64,000 bases of DNA. Source: Ruegeria sp. R13_0. GTDB taxonomy: Bacteria; Pseudomonadota; Alphaproteobacteria; Rhodobacterales; Rhodobacteraceae. Position numbers and translations under genes: made by a program. The number at the start of each line of letters is the position of its first letter. Positions within the stretch are counted from its first letter, which is position 1. The notes beneath the pieces are model-generated. The model saw only the letters and a program-made list of their open reading frames with translations, was not told the origin of the DNA and ran no database searches. Location of the stretch: NCBI RefSeq assembly GCF_017743995.1, contig NZ_JAGHRB010000002.1:310001-374000 (forward strand). The letters run 5' to 3'. Positions 26,084 through 35,072 of the stretch are shown piece by piece.

Positions 26084-26775
26084 CCCCATCGCTTCTGTCT
26101 CTGCTTCGCAAGGTCGACACGCCCACTGTATGCAACGCCATTGAAGTGGCGCAGGGCAAACGAGGCTTTGATCAGTTCACCCGGGGCACCATGCAGTGCT
26201 CTGCCCCCGATGAGCCAGCAATTGTCGGCTATGCCCGCACCGCCAAGATCGCTGCTATTCACCCGCCAACCGAGCCAGCAGATGTGATCCGGGCGCGGCG
26301 CATGGCCTATTACAAATATATGGCTGAGGCCCCAAAGCCATCTGTCGCTGTGATTGAGGATGTAGATTACCCGGACTGTATCGGCGCCTATTGGGGTGAG
26401 ATCAACACCACCGTCCACAAAGGTTTTGGCATGTCGGGGGTCGTAACCAATGGCGTCATGCGCGATCTTGGGGACCTACCCGATGGGTTTCCGGTGGTCG
26501 CCGGTTCAATCGGCCCGAGCCATGGGTTCGTCTACATACGCGAGATTGATACACCAGTTTCCGTGTTTGGCTTAACTGTAAGCCCAGGTGATCTGATACA
26601 CGCTGACCGTCACGGAGCACTGGTGATACCAGAGGATGTTATCGTGCAACTGGAAGCGGCGATCCAGAAATTGCTGGTGACAGAACGTATCGTCCTGGAT
26701 GCTGCACGCCAATCCGGATTTGATTTTGAAACCTTTGAAACCGCATGGGCCGAGTTCGAAAAGGCAAGAGTTTGA
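26080..26775 (+). CDS. RraA/HMG-aldolase family protein
   Basis: A 231-residue member of the RraA-like family. The typical core GMSGVVTNGVMRDLGDLP carries the Arg-Asp pair used for metal and substrate binding, followed by GDLIHADRHGALVIP. In catabolic operons such proteins act as class II pyruvate aldolases (4-hydroxy-4-methyl-2-oxoglutarate type) or oxaloacetate decarboxylases. As the last gene of the operon it may perform a terminal carbon-carbon cleavage. In classical members the core reads GxxTDGxxRD; here the first Asp is Asn, so activity may differ. Confidence 0.85.
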   Translation: MTPSLLSLLRKVDTPTVCNAIEVAQGKRGFDQFTRGTMQCSAPDEPAIVGYARTAKIAAIHPPTEPADVIRARRMAYYKYMAEAPKPSVAVIEDVDYPDCIGAYWGEINTTVHKGFGMSGVVTNGVMRDLGDLPDGFPVVAGSIGPSHGFVYIREIDTPVSVFGLTVSPGDLIHADRHGALVIPEDVIVQLEAAIQKLLVTERIVLDAARQSGFDFETFETAWAEFEKARV

Positions 26776-27083
26776 TTGCGTCTGACGCATCGACTCTAGA
26801 AATCATTGGCGCATGAATTGACCGTTTTTTCTAAGGGGCAAATCACAAGCCTGACGAGGTGAGCCAGCACCCGCTCACCCTAGACTCAGGATTATAGATT
26901 TCCATTCAGCCACGTAGTTTATCGCGTAAAAACGAGCGATGAACATGTCTGATCGCAGCCCTGAAGCCTAACTGTCCGCAATCGACTTCGCAGCAACCGT
27001 CCTATTCTGGTTTTGAATCCTGCCTCTCGCACGTTCTGAGCCAATCTATCCAACAACCGTTCGTAGGTATTGCTGCCAATGCC
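26776..27083. other. Intergenic region after the rightward operon
   Basis: About 300 bases between the end of the RraA gene and the permease remnant, which converge. A bulged hairpin (GATTGCGT/ACGCATC, 26775-26791) follows the RraA stop but lacks a T-run. No gene was recognised; the coding look disappears, in line with the decayed locus that follows. Confidence 0.45.
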
Positions 27084-27500
27084 TCAACCTCCCTCAAATC
27101 GTCGGAAAGCCAAGGCAATCAAGCCGGCGATGGCCATGTAAACCAGTGCAAGCAACAGCAGGGGCTCGTAGACCACAAATGTGTCTGCTCGAACCCGGGA
27201 CGAAACCGCATATATCTCGACCACTGTGATCGTTGCCACGAGTGGTGTTGCTTTGAGCTGCAAGATGGTTTCTCCGCCCAAGGTTGGCAGAACATTACGT
27301 ACGGCTTGGGGTAGCCAGATCCGGCGGAACATTGTGAAACGTGGCATCCCGAAAGACTTTGCAGCCTCCAACTGGCCTTTTGCCACGCCTGAAAACGCGC
27401 CTCGCATGACCTCGCCCTCATATCCCGCAAAGGATAGCGTCAGCGCTAGGACTGCGTAGGGCCAAGCCTGACGCAGGTAGGGCCAAAGCTCAGACGACCG
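27084..27500 (-). pseudogene. Amino-acid ABC transporter permease, 3' remnant
   Basis: The frame ending at 27084 encodes the last third of a polar-amino-acid permease (HisM/GlnP family). The EAA loop GQLEAAKSFGMPRFTMFRRI and the LPQAVRNVLPTLGGE segment are intact, preceded by ELWPYLRQAWPYAVLALTLSFAG, which lies upstream of the first Met. Recognisable permease sequence starts near 27500; above that the frame runs into methyltransferase sequence and stops at 27555-27557. The 5' two thirds and the partner genes of the transporter are missing, so this is a deletion remnant. Confidence 0.8.
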
Positions 27501-27516
27501 TATCCAGGGAAACTGC

Positions 27517-28096
27517 AGGCTTTCTGGTTCCAGCTGCGCACGCGTAGGCAGTGTTTAACTCCATCGCATGCGGGTCAAGAATATCTCTCGCGACAACCGT
27601 GCGTTGGAACATATGAATGTTGGGAAGGGCTTCAGCCAAACGCGCCATGTCATGCAGGTCGGACAATGTTGTGTCGCGTACCTTGCCAGTTTTACTGTCC
27701 ACGATGTGCACCGCTGCGCCGGATGTACCAAGATGAATGCGCGTACCTGACGGGTCGAGATCACATTCGGGCGTCTGACCGTGCAGATTGAAGCCACGAC
27801 CGGCGGTTTCCATGACGCGCTCAACCATGTCGGCAGGAAAGAGCAGCCTGCCTGCCTCGGAGACCGAACCACCTGCGGCAATGACGGTGTCAACACACCG
27901 GGGCGTGGCGCGCGCGATGCCGATCTCAGCCAAGATACGCAGCGCCGTTTGATGGATGGCCTCGATTCCGTCTTTGGGAATTGGACGGTATTGCCCCCCC
28001 TTCGATCCCAGGCCAGATCGAGGTTGCAGGGCCTGAACCCGCACCACCTTGCCGCGCCGCGCGGCGCGCGTTGCGCCCTGATCGAACTCTACTCAT
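27517..28096 (-). pseudogene. Trimethylamine methyltransferase (MttB) family gene, frameshifted and truncated
   Basis: The first third of an MttB-family gene. The ATG at 28096 overlaps the MmgE stop (ATGA) and gives MSRVRSGRNARRAARQGGAG, a typical MttB opening. That frame is lost at a run of seven Gs (plus-strand C7 at 27994-28000); from there the other frame carries GGQYRPIP, the N-terminal MttB block, down to ELNTAYACAAGTRKP. Six Gs would restore one frame. Family members are about 510 residues, so some 330 are absent, replaced by the permease tail; the hybrid frame ends at 27490. It lacks the region where pyrrolysine or its substitute would lie. Confidence 0.85.
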
Positions 28097-29466
28097 CGGA
28101 CAAATCCTTCTTCGAAAAAGAGGTCAAGTACGGAGGGGGCCTGCGGCCAGTCTTGTAGTTTAGCAATCCAAACCGTGCACCTGGCATTCGCTTCGAACAT
28201 CTGACCAAGATTTGCTTTGAACTTGGCCAAGACGTCGCGTTGAGTCATTGGGATATCTGGTGCGCCGACCGGGTACACACAGCATTCCTCGATACGCTCG
28301 CCTGTCCGTAGAATGACCTCGATACGGTCGGGGTCTTCTGGGCTGTAGTTCAGATCGGGTCTTTTTGGTGAGAACGGTCGAAGATCGCAGCGCACTATCA
28401 ATTCCGAGATTGGGGGGCGTTTCCAAGCTTCACTCTCAAGATCGGCAAGTGTCAGATCTCCCTCAAGGAGCCCTATTGAGACAACAAAAGGGGCACTAAA
28501 GAGGGCTTCCGCGCGCGATTTCGGACTGCGAAACGGCAGAATAGCCGCGTGGAAATCAGGCATATGCAGAATGACCTGCGAAATCTCTTCGGCTTGAATG
28601 CGCGCGCGGATCGCCAAGGCGCAAGTCATGATCCGATGGGTGTAGCCGCAGCTTGGCCATGGCTTAAGAACCAAGCCATGTTCGCTAAGGGCGTATGACG
28701 TTCCGGTCTTTTGCAGGGCCTGCTCCAAACGGTCTGCGTTGAAACCACCCATAAGTGCCGCGAGGCCGCTGGGGTGATCCAACATGTGAGGCTGTGCACT
28801 GAGCCCTGCTTTGGCAAGGCAAGCGGCCTCCACACCGGCGCGTGCCGCAAACCCCGCTTGGACAGGCTTTGCATTTGAACCGAACTGACATGTGTAACCG
28901 GCAGCGGAACTGCAGGCCAAGGACATGGCTCTTGTCGTCTCAGTTGGGTTCAACCCCATCAGACGCGCACACCCCGCTGCTGCGCCTAGGGCTCCTAGCG
29001 TTGCCGTTGAATGCCACCCGGCGTCGTAGTGCTCAAAGTTCAAGGCTTCTCCCAGGCGGGCAATCACCTCGAAACCAGCAAGATAAGCACGAACCAAGTC
29101 CTCTCCGCTGGTATTTCGTTCCGCCACTGCCAGCAAAGCGGGCAGCAACACCACGGTCGGGTGCGTGTTACCGGGGATTTCCCAATCGTCGAAATCCAAA
29201 GCGTGCCCGGCCACTTCGTTTAGAAATGCTGCGTGGGGCCGTGAGAAACACTCAGACGATCCCACGACGCGAGACGGTCCTCCACCTCCCCCCATATGCG
29301 CGGCTGCTGACAGGCAGCGTTGTGCGACATCTGTCTTTGCGCCAACGATCATGCAGCCGAGGGTGTCAATCACACCGTCTCTTAGAATGGCCGTGGTCGC
29401 CTGATCAGGGGTCAGAACGTTCTCGGCTACAAATCTAGCAAGGCATTCAAGTGCGGTTTCGCTCAT
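28093..29466 (-). CDS. MmgE/PrpD family protein
   Basis: A 457-residue member of the MmgE/PrpD family, which includes 2-methylcitrate dehydratase, cis-aconitate decarboxylase and immune-responsive-gene-1-type enzymes. The N-terminal helical domain has GHALDFDDWEIPGNTHPTVVLLPAL, with the conserved Asp-Asp and His; later blocks are GWHSTATLGALGAA and LKPWPSCGYTH. AGGAT precedes the ATG. The real substrate is unclear: no methylcitrate synthase or lyase is close. Its stop overlaps the mttB pseudogene, which was once cotranslated with it. The gene itself appears intact. Confidence 0.88.
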   Translation of the reverse strand: MSETALECLARFVAENVLTPDQATTAILRDGVIDTLGCMIVGAKTDVAQRCLSAAAHMGGGGGPSRVVGSSECFSRPHAAFLNEVAGHALDFDDWEIPGNTHPTVVLLPALLAVAERNTSGEDLVRAYLAGFEVIARLGEALNFEHYDAGWHSTATLGALGAAAGCARLMGLNPTETTRAMSLACSSAAGYTCQFGSNAKPVQAGFAARAGVEAACLAKAGLSAQPHMLDHPSGLAALMGGFNADRLEQALQKTGTSYALSEHGLVLKPWPSCGYTHRIMTCALAIRARIQAEEISQVILHMPDFHAAILPFRSPKSRAEALFSAPFVVSIGLLEGDLTLADLESEAWKRPPISELIVRCDLRPFSPKRPDLNYSPEDPDRIEVILRTGERIEECCVYPVGAPDIPMTQRDVLAKFKANLGQMFEANARCTVWIAKLQDWPQAPSVLDLFFEEGFVR

Positions 29467-29474
29467 TTCGTATC

Positions 29475-30575
29475 CTAGTCGAACAAGATGACACCGCGTC
29501 CGGATTTGCCGGCCAACATGTCATCAATCGCAGTGTTGATCTGATCCAGCCGGTAGCGGCGACCGATCAGTTGGTCGACGGGCAAGTCGCCATCCTGGAA
29601 ATGTTGACCGTACTCCTTGAAATCTCGTGTCGTGCAGCACGACCCAAAGATCGACCCAGTTACCATGATCTCAGACCGCGTGATCCCGGTCGATGGCAAG
29701 TCAATTGTCGCATCGTTGGCGTCCATCCCAACAAAGGTCACCTGTCCTCCAGGACGACAGTAGTCTATGGCGGCGCGCTGCAACACGCGCTTTCCGGCGG
29801 CTTCAAAGACATGATCCGTTCCATGCTCAGTTAGGTCCTGAATAGCTGCACCTACGTCTTCCTTTGCATCCACGAAATGCGTGGCGCCGAGCTGGCGTGC
29901 CTTGCCCTCGGCCTCGGGTGACGCGTCTATGGCGATGATCTGCGCGGCACCCGCAAGCTTTGCCCCCATGATGATTGAGAGCCCAACGCCACCTGCTCCG
30001 ATCACAGCGACCTTGTCACCGTTCGCAACTTTGGCCCGGTTCAAAGCAGCCCCGACACCGGTGGTGACGGCACAACCCAAAAGTGCAGCGATTTCAAAAG
30101 GAACAGCTTTGTCGATCTTCACGCAGCTCACTTGCGGCACGACCACAGTCTCGGCCCAACAAGCGAGCATCGACAAGTGGTAAACCGGTCCACTTGCATT
30201 CGAAAACCGGCAGGAGCCATCCAGCATGGTTCCTGCCCAAAGTGGCTCTTTGTAGGCTTGGCACAGGTGGGTTTTTTCATTCTTACAGAAGAAGCACGCC
30301 CCGCAATAGGGAATCCAACTGAGCACGACGTGATCGCCTAGCTCGAGACCCTCTACGCCGTCCCCCAAGGCTGTGACCGTACCTGCGCCTTCATGTCCAA
30401 GCACGACGGGCAATTCGTGACCGGCTTGGCCAGACATGACGTGATAGTCTGAATGGCAAACGCCCGCAGCGCCCATGGTAACGCGCACTTCACCGGGTCC
30501 TGGTTCGGCCAAATCAAGCTCTTCAACGCGAAGAGGTTGGCCAATGCCGTACATAACCGCTGCCTGCGTCTTCAT
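29475..30575 (-). CDS. Zinc-dependent alcohol dehydrogenase
   Basis: A 366-residue medium-chain dehydrogenase. The catalytic zinc site is GVCHSDYH with GHEGAGTV, the structural zinc has four cysteines in CGACFFCKNEKTHLC, and the NAD motif is VIGAGGVGLS. The arrangement is like class III (formaldehyde/glutathione) and benzyl-alcohol dehydrogenases. The ATG overlaps the stop of the PanB-like gene by four bases, and the MmgE gene follows eight bases downstream. It would oxidise an alcohol made by the upstream hydroxylase, or reduce the corresponding aldehyde. Confidence 0.92.
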   Translation of the reverse strand: MKTQAAVMYGIGQPLRVEELDLAEPGPGEVRVTMGAAGVCHSDYHVMSGQAGHELPVVLGHEGAGTVTALGDGVEGLELGDHVVLSWIPYCGACFFCKNEKTHLCQAYKEPLWAGTMLDGSCRFSNASGPVYHLSMLACWAETVVVPQVSCVKIDKAVPFEIAALLGCAVTTGVGAALNRAKVANGDKVAVIGAGGVGLSIIMGAKLAGAAQIIAIDASPEAEGKARQLGATHFVDAKEDVGAAIQDLTEHGTDHVFEAAGKRVLQRAAIDYCRPGGQVTFVGMDANDATIDLPSTGITRSEIMVTGSIFGSCCTTRDFKEYGQHFQDGDLPVDQLIGRRYRLDQINTAIDDMLAGKSGRGVILFD

Positions 30576-31402
30576 TGCTTGCCCCCGTGGATTGCGGTAC
30601 GCAGTGCTTCGAGTGCCTCTTGTGGCGTCGCCACAGAGACTTCAGGGCCAGGATAAGCGCCGGAGCGCGCCTCCTCCGCAAAACACTTTAGGGCGGAAAC
30701 CCGAGCTGTCTGTAGATCCGCCAAGCGCGCAACAAAATCCTCATAGGCTTTGACATGACGCGGTGCGTTTACAGTCGTCCCCAAGGTGTCCTCGGTGAAT
30801 TGGAACACGATATCGGCATGCGGACCGGAACCAATAGAACTTACCGAAAGCGACGTCGCCTTCGTGATTTCAGCTGTCAGCTCTGCTGGAACGACTTCAA
30901 TCTCGACCGCGTAGGCGCCCGCATTCTCCAGATCGCGAACATCCTGCCAAAGACGCCGCGCCTCCACTGGAGTCTTCCCGAATGCGCGCAGGCCGCCAAG
31001 CCAGATGCTTTTTCGCGGCACAAGCCCCGCATGCCCCATCACGGGAATAGCCGCTGCAGACAGGTACTCGACCCAACGGACCGGGCCGCAGAAATACACA
31101 GCATCCGCCCCATCTTCCATCGCCTCGTAGGCAGCGCGTAAGAGGTCTTGCTGGCTCGCAAAACAAGTCAATGGCAATGCCGCGTTCAAAAAAATAGTTG
31201 GGGCAGCAGCACGCACCATTCGCAGTTCGTCACCGACAGAGACGCTCAGCATGTCAAGTCCAGCCTCTGCAGCAGCGCTCGCTTCCTCTACGGTCGTTGC
31301 GGTCGCCTGCACCAGTTTCCTTTGGCCCTTCATGGCTAGGATATCGGCAACTGTCAGCTGCCGGACCGCTGGATCGCCCCCCATTGTGTAGATCCGCTTC
31401 AT
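30572..31402 (-). CDS. PanB-like protein (ketopantoate hydroxymethyltransferase superfamily), atypical
   Basis: A 276-residue TIM-barrel protein of the PanB / phosphoenolpyruvate-mutase superfamily. PanB-like features are SVSVGDELRMV (first metal Asp), PVMGHAGLVPRKS, RRLWQDVRDLENAGAYAVEIEVVPAEL with the catalytic Glu, and IGSGPHADIVFQFTEDTLG. The second metal ligand of PanB, the Asp of the VADMPF block, is missing: the equivalent reads LNAALPL. It is therefore probably not a pantothenate enzyme but a relative acting on another 2-oxo acid. The start at 31402 is two bases from the desaturase stop; a longer frame is a shadow. Confidence 0.82.
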   Translation of the reverse strand: MKRIYTMGGDPAVRQLTVADILAMKGQRKLVQATATTVEEASAAAEAGLDMLSVSVGDELRMVRAAAPTIFLNAALPLTCFASQQDLLRAAYEAMEDGADAVYFCGPVRWVEYLSAAAIPVMGHAGLVPRKSIWLGGLRAFGKTPVEARRLWQDVRDLENAGAYAVEIEVVPAELTAEITKATSLSVSSIGSGPHADIVFQFTEDTLGTTVNAPRHVKAYEDFVARLADLQTARVSALKCFAEEARSGAYPGPEVSVATPQEALEALRTAIHGGKQ

Positions 31403-31403
31403 G

Positions 31404-32408
31404 CTACCGCCCCAAACGACGCTTACGGTCGCGGATACGCCGCGTGGCTTCAGGAGTCCCATTGTGGAATGAACCAAAAACAACATCCCATGGCACTTCA
31501 GCGGTGCCGTAGTTGCATTCGAAAAAACGATGATGCAGCTGGTGGAAGAAATCCCCAAGCGCCATGCGCTTGCGATCTTTGACGAACAGCTTTTCAAATC
31601 CGGCATGCGAGACCGCCGGATTAAGCGCCAGATTGTACAAGTGAAAGATGACGTGGATTGGGTCGGACGGAACGACAAAATGGATCAGAACAGAGGAGAA
31701 ATAGCCAATGTGCTCGAGTGGGTGCATCGACATGCCCGACCATGGACCGACGTTGACGTTGCGATGGTGGAGTGAATGCACCCGCTTGTAGATTGGCGGC
31801 CAGTGCAAAAGGCGGTGTATCCAATAGAAATGGAACGACGCCCACAAGGGGATCAGTACGAACCAAGCGGCCGACCAAATCGGTGCGCCAGTGATGCTCA
31901 AGACAGGCGCAAACCCGTTGGCTGCACACCAGAAATATGAAACCTCAAAGATGGTCCAAACGGTGACCCCTGATGCCAACGACCAAGAGACATTGTCGTA
32001 GATCTGATTGCGGAAGGTGAAATTGCGATTGTTCACAGCAAGATCGCGGGGGTCAAACTTGGTGGCCTCTCCTTGACGGCGCCAGCGCCAAAGCCAAAGG
32101 TGAAGGCCCCCCGCGACCAGGACGAGCAAAATCATGTTGCGAGCCCAGATCGTCATGATCCAAGCAAAATCAAACGTCTGCATGGCCTCCCAAGTCGGCT
32201 GCGTGACCCACCAGATCGCAATAGCAAGTCCTAGTTCGATCACTGTGGATGACAGCGTCAGCCAATACGCGGCAAGCCACTTCACGGCTCGTACAGGTTG
32301 GGGTGGCCAAACGAAAACCGGGCTCACAGGAATGGGCAACGCGGGGTTCCACGTCCACTCTTTGGCACCGCCTTCCGGCACAGAATGGTCCGCAATCTTG
32401 TCCTTCAC
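31404..32408 (-). CDS. Sterol desaturase / fatty-acid hydroxylase superfamily membrane protein
   Basis: A 334-residue membrane di-iron hydroxylase. Histidine boxes are HRLLH, HSLHH and HQLHHRFFECNYGT, in the order expected for the superfamily, and a HPLEH element lies between the second and third. About four to five hydrophobic segments anchor it (for example WLAAYWLTLSSTVIELGLAI). It would hydroxylate or desaturate a lipophilic substrate with oxygen. The start used is GTG at 32408, with only a close and poor ribosome site, so it may begin slightly further in. First gene of the leftward unit, divergent from a LysR gene. Confidence 0.87.
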   Translation of the reverse strand: MKDKIADHSVPEGGAKEWTWNPALPIPVSPVFVWPPQPVRAVKWLAAYWLTLSSTVIELGLAIAIWWVTQPTWEAMQTFDFAWIMTIWARNMILLVLVAGGLHLWLWRWRRQGEATKFDPRDLAVNNRNFTFRNQIYDNVSWSLASGVTVWTIFEVSYFWCAANGFAPVLSITGAPIWSAAWFVLIPLWASFHFYWIHRLLHWPPIYKRVHSLHHRNVNVGPWSGMSMHPLEHIGYFSSVLIHFVVPSDPIHVIFHLYNLALNPAVSHAGFEKLFVKDRKRMALGDFFHQLHHRFFECNYGTAEVPWDVVFGSFHNGTPEATRRIRDRKRRLGR

Positions 32409-32516
32409 CCTGCAGAGCCCATGCGATTCACGTTTAGTGCAACATTTTTGGGCTTTTTCTGACCACAGGAGAACGCCTAAAAGAGCTATACAGACTATTC
32501 CATGAGAGAATACTTG

Positions 32517-33395
32517 ATGCCTGTATTGAACTGGAAGCTACTCACAGCCTTTGAGGCCGTTGCCCGACATCTGAATTTCACGCGCGCCGCAAGCGAGCTG
32601 AACGTCCAACAGCCGTCGGTAAGCCGCCGAGTGGCAGAGCTGGAGGCAGAGCTTGGTGTCAAACTGCTCGTTCGAACACGCCCAAATGCAGCACTGACTG
32701 CGGAAGGTGATCTGCTGTTTCAGGCCGTTTCTGGGGGCATCTCTCAGGTCGCAGACGCCATGAACCAGATAAAGGCGCAACCAGATCGGAACGTTGTCGT
32801 CGTGAACACAACAATTGGATTCGCAAGCTGTTATCTGATGCAACGATTGGCAGAGTTTCGCTTGAAACATCCTGACATCGCTGTTGAATTGGTCTCTCGC
32901 GACCAAAACGAAGCCTATAAGAGCGAACAAGCAGATGTGTTGATCGTTTTCGATGACCCAAAAAGCTTACCAACCGCGAAGACCCAGCGCATTTTCTCCG
33001 AGCGGCTCGTTCCAGTTGCGAAACCCGGCCTGTTTCATGCAGTTGGCGATTTGGACGACCTTGTGCGGTATGAGCTGCTGCACCTTTCCACCGGTGTGCA
33101 CGCACGAGATTGGGATATCTATTTCAAAGGAACGAACATCGCGCCACCTGCGCCCAGATCAGAGCAGAAGTTCACCTCGTTCATGGTGTACCTGCAAGCG
33201 GCGCTGAATGGGGACGGCGTCATTCTGGGGTTGGAAACGCTGCTGCAAAGCCTGCTGGCCCAAGGTCAGTTGACGCGGCTAACAAACAGAACCGTTCAGA
33301 CCCAAAGGGGATATTTCGCCTGTATGACCGAGCACGCCGAGGGAAATCCCTCGGCTTTTGCATTCAGGAACTGGGTCTCTTCTCTGGCGCCTTAG
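32517..33395 (+). CDS. LysR-family transcriptional regulator (GcvA-like)
   Basis: A 292-residue LTTR with the N-terminal helix-turn-helix FTRAASELNVQQPSVSRRVAELE and an effector domain of usual length. An ATG at 32502 is possible, but GAGAG stands eight bases before the ATG at 32517, which also gives the usual short N-terminus. It is divergent from the sterol-desaturase gene with about 100 bases between them, so it probably regulates that leftward unit. No clear T-N11-A dyad was found in the gap. Confidence 0.9.
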   Translation: MPVLNWKLLTAFEAVARHLNFTRAASELNVQQPSVSRRVAELEAELGVKLLVRTRPNAALTAEGDLLFQAVSGGISQVADAMNQIKAQPDRNVVVVNTTIGFASCYLMQRLAEFRLKHPDIAVELVSRDQNEAYKSEQADVLIVFDDPKSLPTAKTQRIFSERLVPVAKPGLFHAVGDLDDLVRYELLHLSTGVHARDWDIYFKGTNIAPPAPRSEQKFTSFMVYLQAALNGDGVILGLETLLQSLLAQGQLTRLTNRTVQTQRGYFACMTEHAEGNPSAFAFRNWVSSLAP

Positions 33396-33565
33396 TTCAG
33401 GTCTAACGTTTCGGAAAACCCAGCCCAAACGGCCAGGTCCAAGTATCTGAACAGCCTGATCGAGCAGGATCATCAGTCTATCAAGCGTGGCATACGGTAC
33501 ATGCGCGGGTTCAAATCGTTCATTTTGAGCAGGCCTGTTTGTGTGTCATACGGTTCCGCTTGAAT

Positions 33566-35062
33566 TCAGCCCTCAATACCGAGGCTATCAGGTGCATTCT
33601 GATAGCAAACAGGTCGCAAGAAACGACGGATCGAAAGAGTACCTACGCTTGTTGCCCCGAAGTTTGTCGATGCCGGATAAGGGCCGCCATGCACCATACT
33701 GTCAGCAACTTCGACACCCGTCGGAAACCCATTGAACAATACGCGGCCGGCTTTGCGTTCCAGTATTGGCATCAGTTTGGCGGCATGGGAAGTGTCGTCT
33801 TGATCCATGTGTATAGTCGCAGTCAGCTGACCCTCCATGGCCCGTGCGATCGAAGCGAACGTGGCGACATCTTTGGCAACAACCACAATACCCAATGGCC
33901 CAAAGACCTCGTGCGCCAAGACCGGACTTGCTTTGAAATCGTCGGCCGAAACCCGGTAGAGAAAGGCCCCCACATCCCGGTTCTCAGCCGTTCCCGAAAC
34001 CACCGCCGCGACCGTGGGCTCGGATGCGATGCGATCACGACCTTCGCAAAACGCGCGGGCAATGCCATCTGTCAGCATGGTCTGCGGGGCCGTATCCTGC
34101 AGCGCCGCGGCAGCCTCGGCTATGAATAGCTCAGCGTCTGATCCTTCAGGCACAAGGGCAATCCCGGGATTGGTACAAAACTGGCCTGCCCCCATAGTTA
34201 AGGACGCCGCCCAACCCTTCGCGATCTCTGCACCACGTGATTTCAGGGCGGCGGGCAGCAGGAACATCGGATTGACCGAACCTAACTCACCAAAAAACGG
34301 GATCGGCTCTTCACGCGCTGCACATAGGTCGAACAAGGCCCGGCCACCGCGCAAGGAACCTGTGAAGCCAACCGCTTTGATAAACGGATTCTGAACGAGT
34401 GCGCCGCCAACGGCAACGCCACCATCCTGCACAAAGCTGAAGACACCCGGATGCAGGTCAAGGCTCTGTCGGGCGGCGTCGATAGCCTCGGCCACGATCT
34501 CGCCTGTACCCGGATGTGCCGGATGACCTTTGACCACCACAGGACACCCCACCGCCAGCGCCGCAGCGGTATCACCACCAGCCGTCGAGAAGGCCAAAGG
34601 AAAATTCGATGCGCCAAAAACGGCCACCGGGCCGATCGGGCGTTGAACCATTTTTAAATCCGGGCGCGGCAAGGGCTGGCGATCCGGCAAGGCTGCGTCA
34701 TGGCGGTAGTCCAAGTATGCGCCATCGCGGATGTGGTCAGCGAACAGGCGCAACTGCCCAGTTGTGCGGCCCCGCTCACCTTCCAGCCTTGCGGTAGGCA
34801 GACCAGTTTCAGAGCAGCCAATTTCAGTTATTTCCGCGCCGCGCTTTTCGATCTCATCGGCAATTCGTTCAAGAAACACGGCGCGCTCTTCGCGCGTGGA
34901 ATACCCATAGGACCAAAAGGCATCCTCCGCAGCGGCGCACGCCTGTTCCACAAGGCCCGGTGTTCCCGCCGAATAGGTTTTGGCATCACCAGTTGCAGGC
35001 GCAGAATGAAAGCTTCCTTCACCTGCCATCCATTCGCCAGAAATCAGGCTGTGTCCGTTCAT
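33566..35062 (-). CDS. Alpha-ketoglutaric semialdehyde dehydrogenase (2,5-dioxovalerate dehydrogenase)
   Basis: A 498-residue aldehyde dehydrogenase that would oxidise 2,5-dioxopentanoate to 2-oxoglutarate with NAD(P). Family marks are the cofactor block PVAVFGASNFPLAFSTAGGD, the catalytic Glu in FFGELGSVNP, the nucleophilic Cys in GAGQFCTNPG, and the end region NGFPTGVEVADSMVHGGPYPAS, characteristic of the KGSADH branch. This is the common last step of non-phosphorylative pentose, sugar-acid and hydroxyproline catabolism. It is the last gene of the ten-gene operon, 10 bases after the FAH-family gene, which could supply its substrate. Confidence 0.92.
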   Translation of the reverse strand: MNGHSLISGEWMAGEGSFHSAPATGDAKTYSAGTPGLVEQACAAAEDAFWSYGYSTREERAVFLERIADEIEKRGAEITEIGCSETGLPTARLEGERGRTTGQLRLFADHIRDGAYLDYRHDAALPDRQPLPRPDLKMVQRPIGPVAVFGASNFPLAFSTAGGDTAAALAVGCPVVVKGHPAHPGTGEIVAEAIDAARQSLDLHPGVFSFVQDGGVAVGGALVQNPFIKAVGFTGSLRGGRALFDLCAAREEPIPFFGELGSVNPMFLLPAALKSRGAEIAKGWAASLTMGAGQFCTNPGIALVPEGSDAELFIAEAAAALQDTAPQTMLTDGIARAFCEGRDRIASEPTVAAVVSGTAENRDVGAFLYRVSADDFKASPVLAHEVFGPLGIVVVAKDVATFASIARAMEGQLTATIHMDQDDTSHAAKLMPILERKAGRVLFNGFPTGVEVADSMVHGGPYPASTNFGATSVGTLSIRRFLRPVCYQNAPDSLGIEG

Positions 35063-35072
35063 GTCTATGTCC

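Noticed and set aside
30572..31678. Longer PanB-like start at 31678
   Set aside because: The 92 extra residues are an out-of-frame reading of the sterol-desaturase gene.
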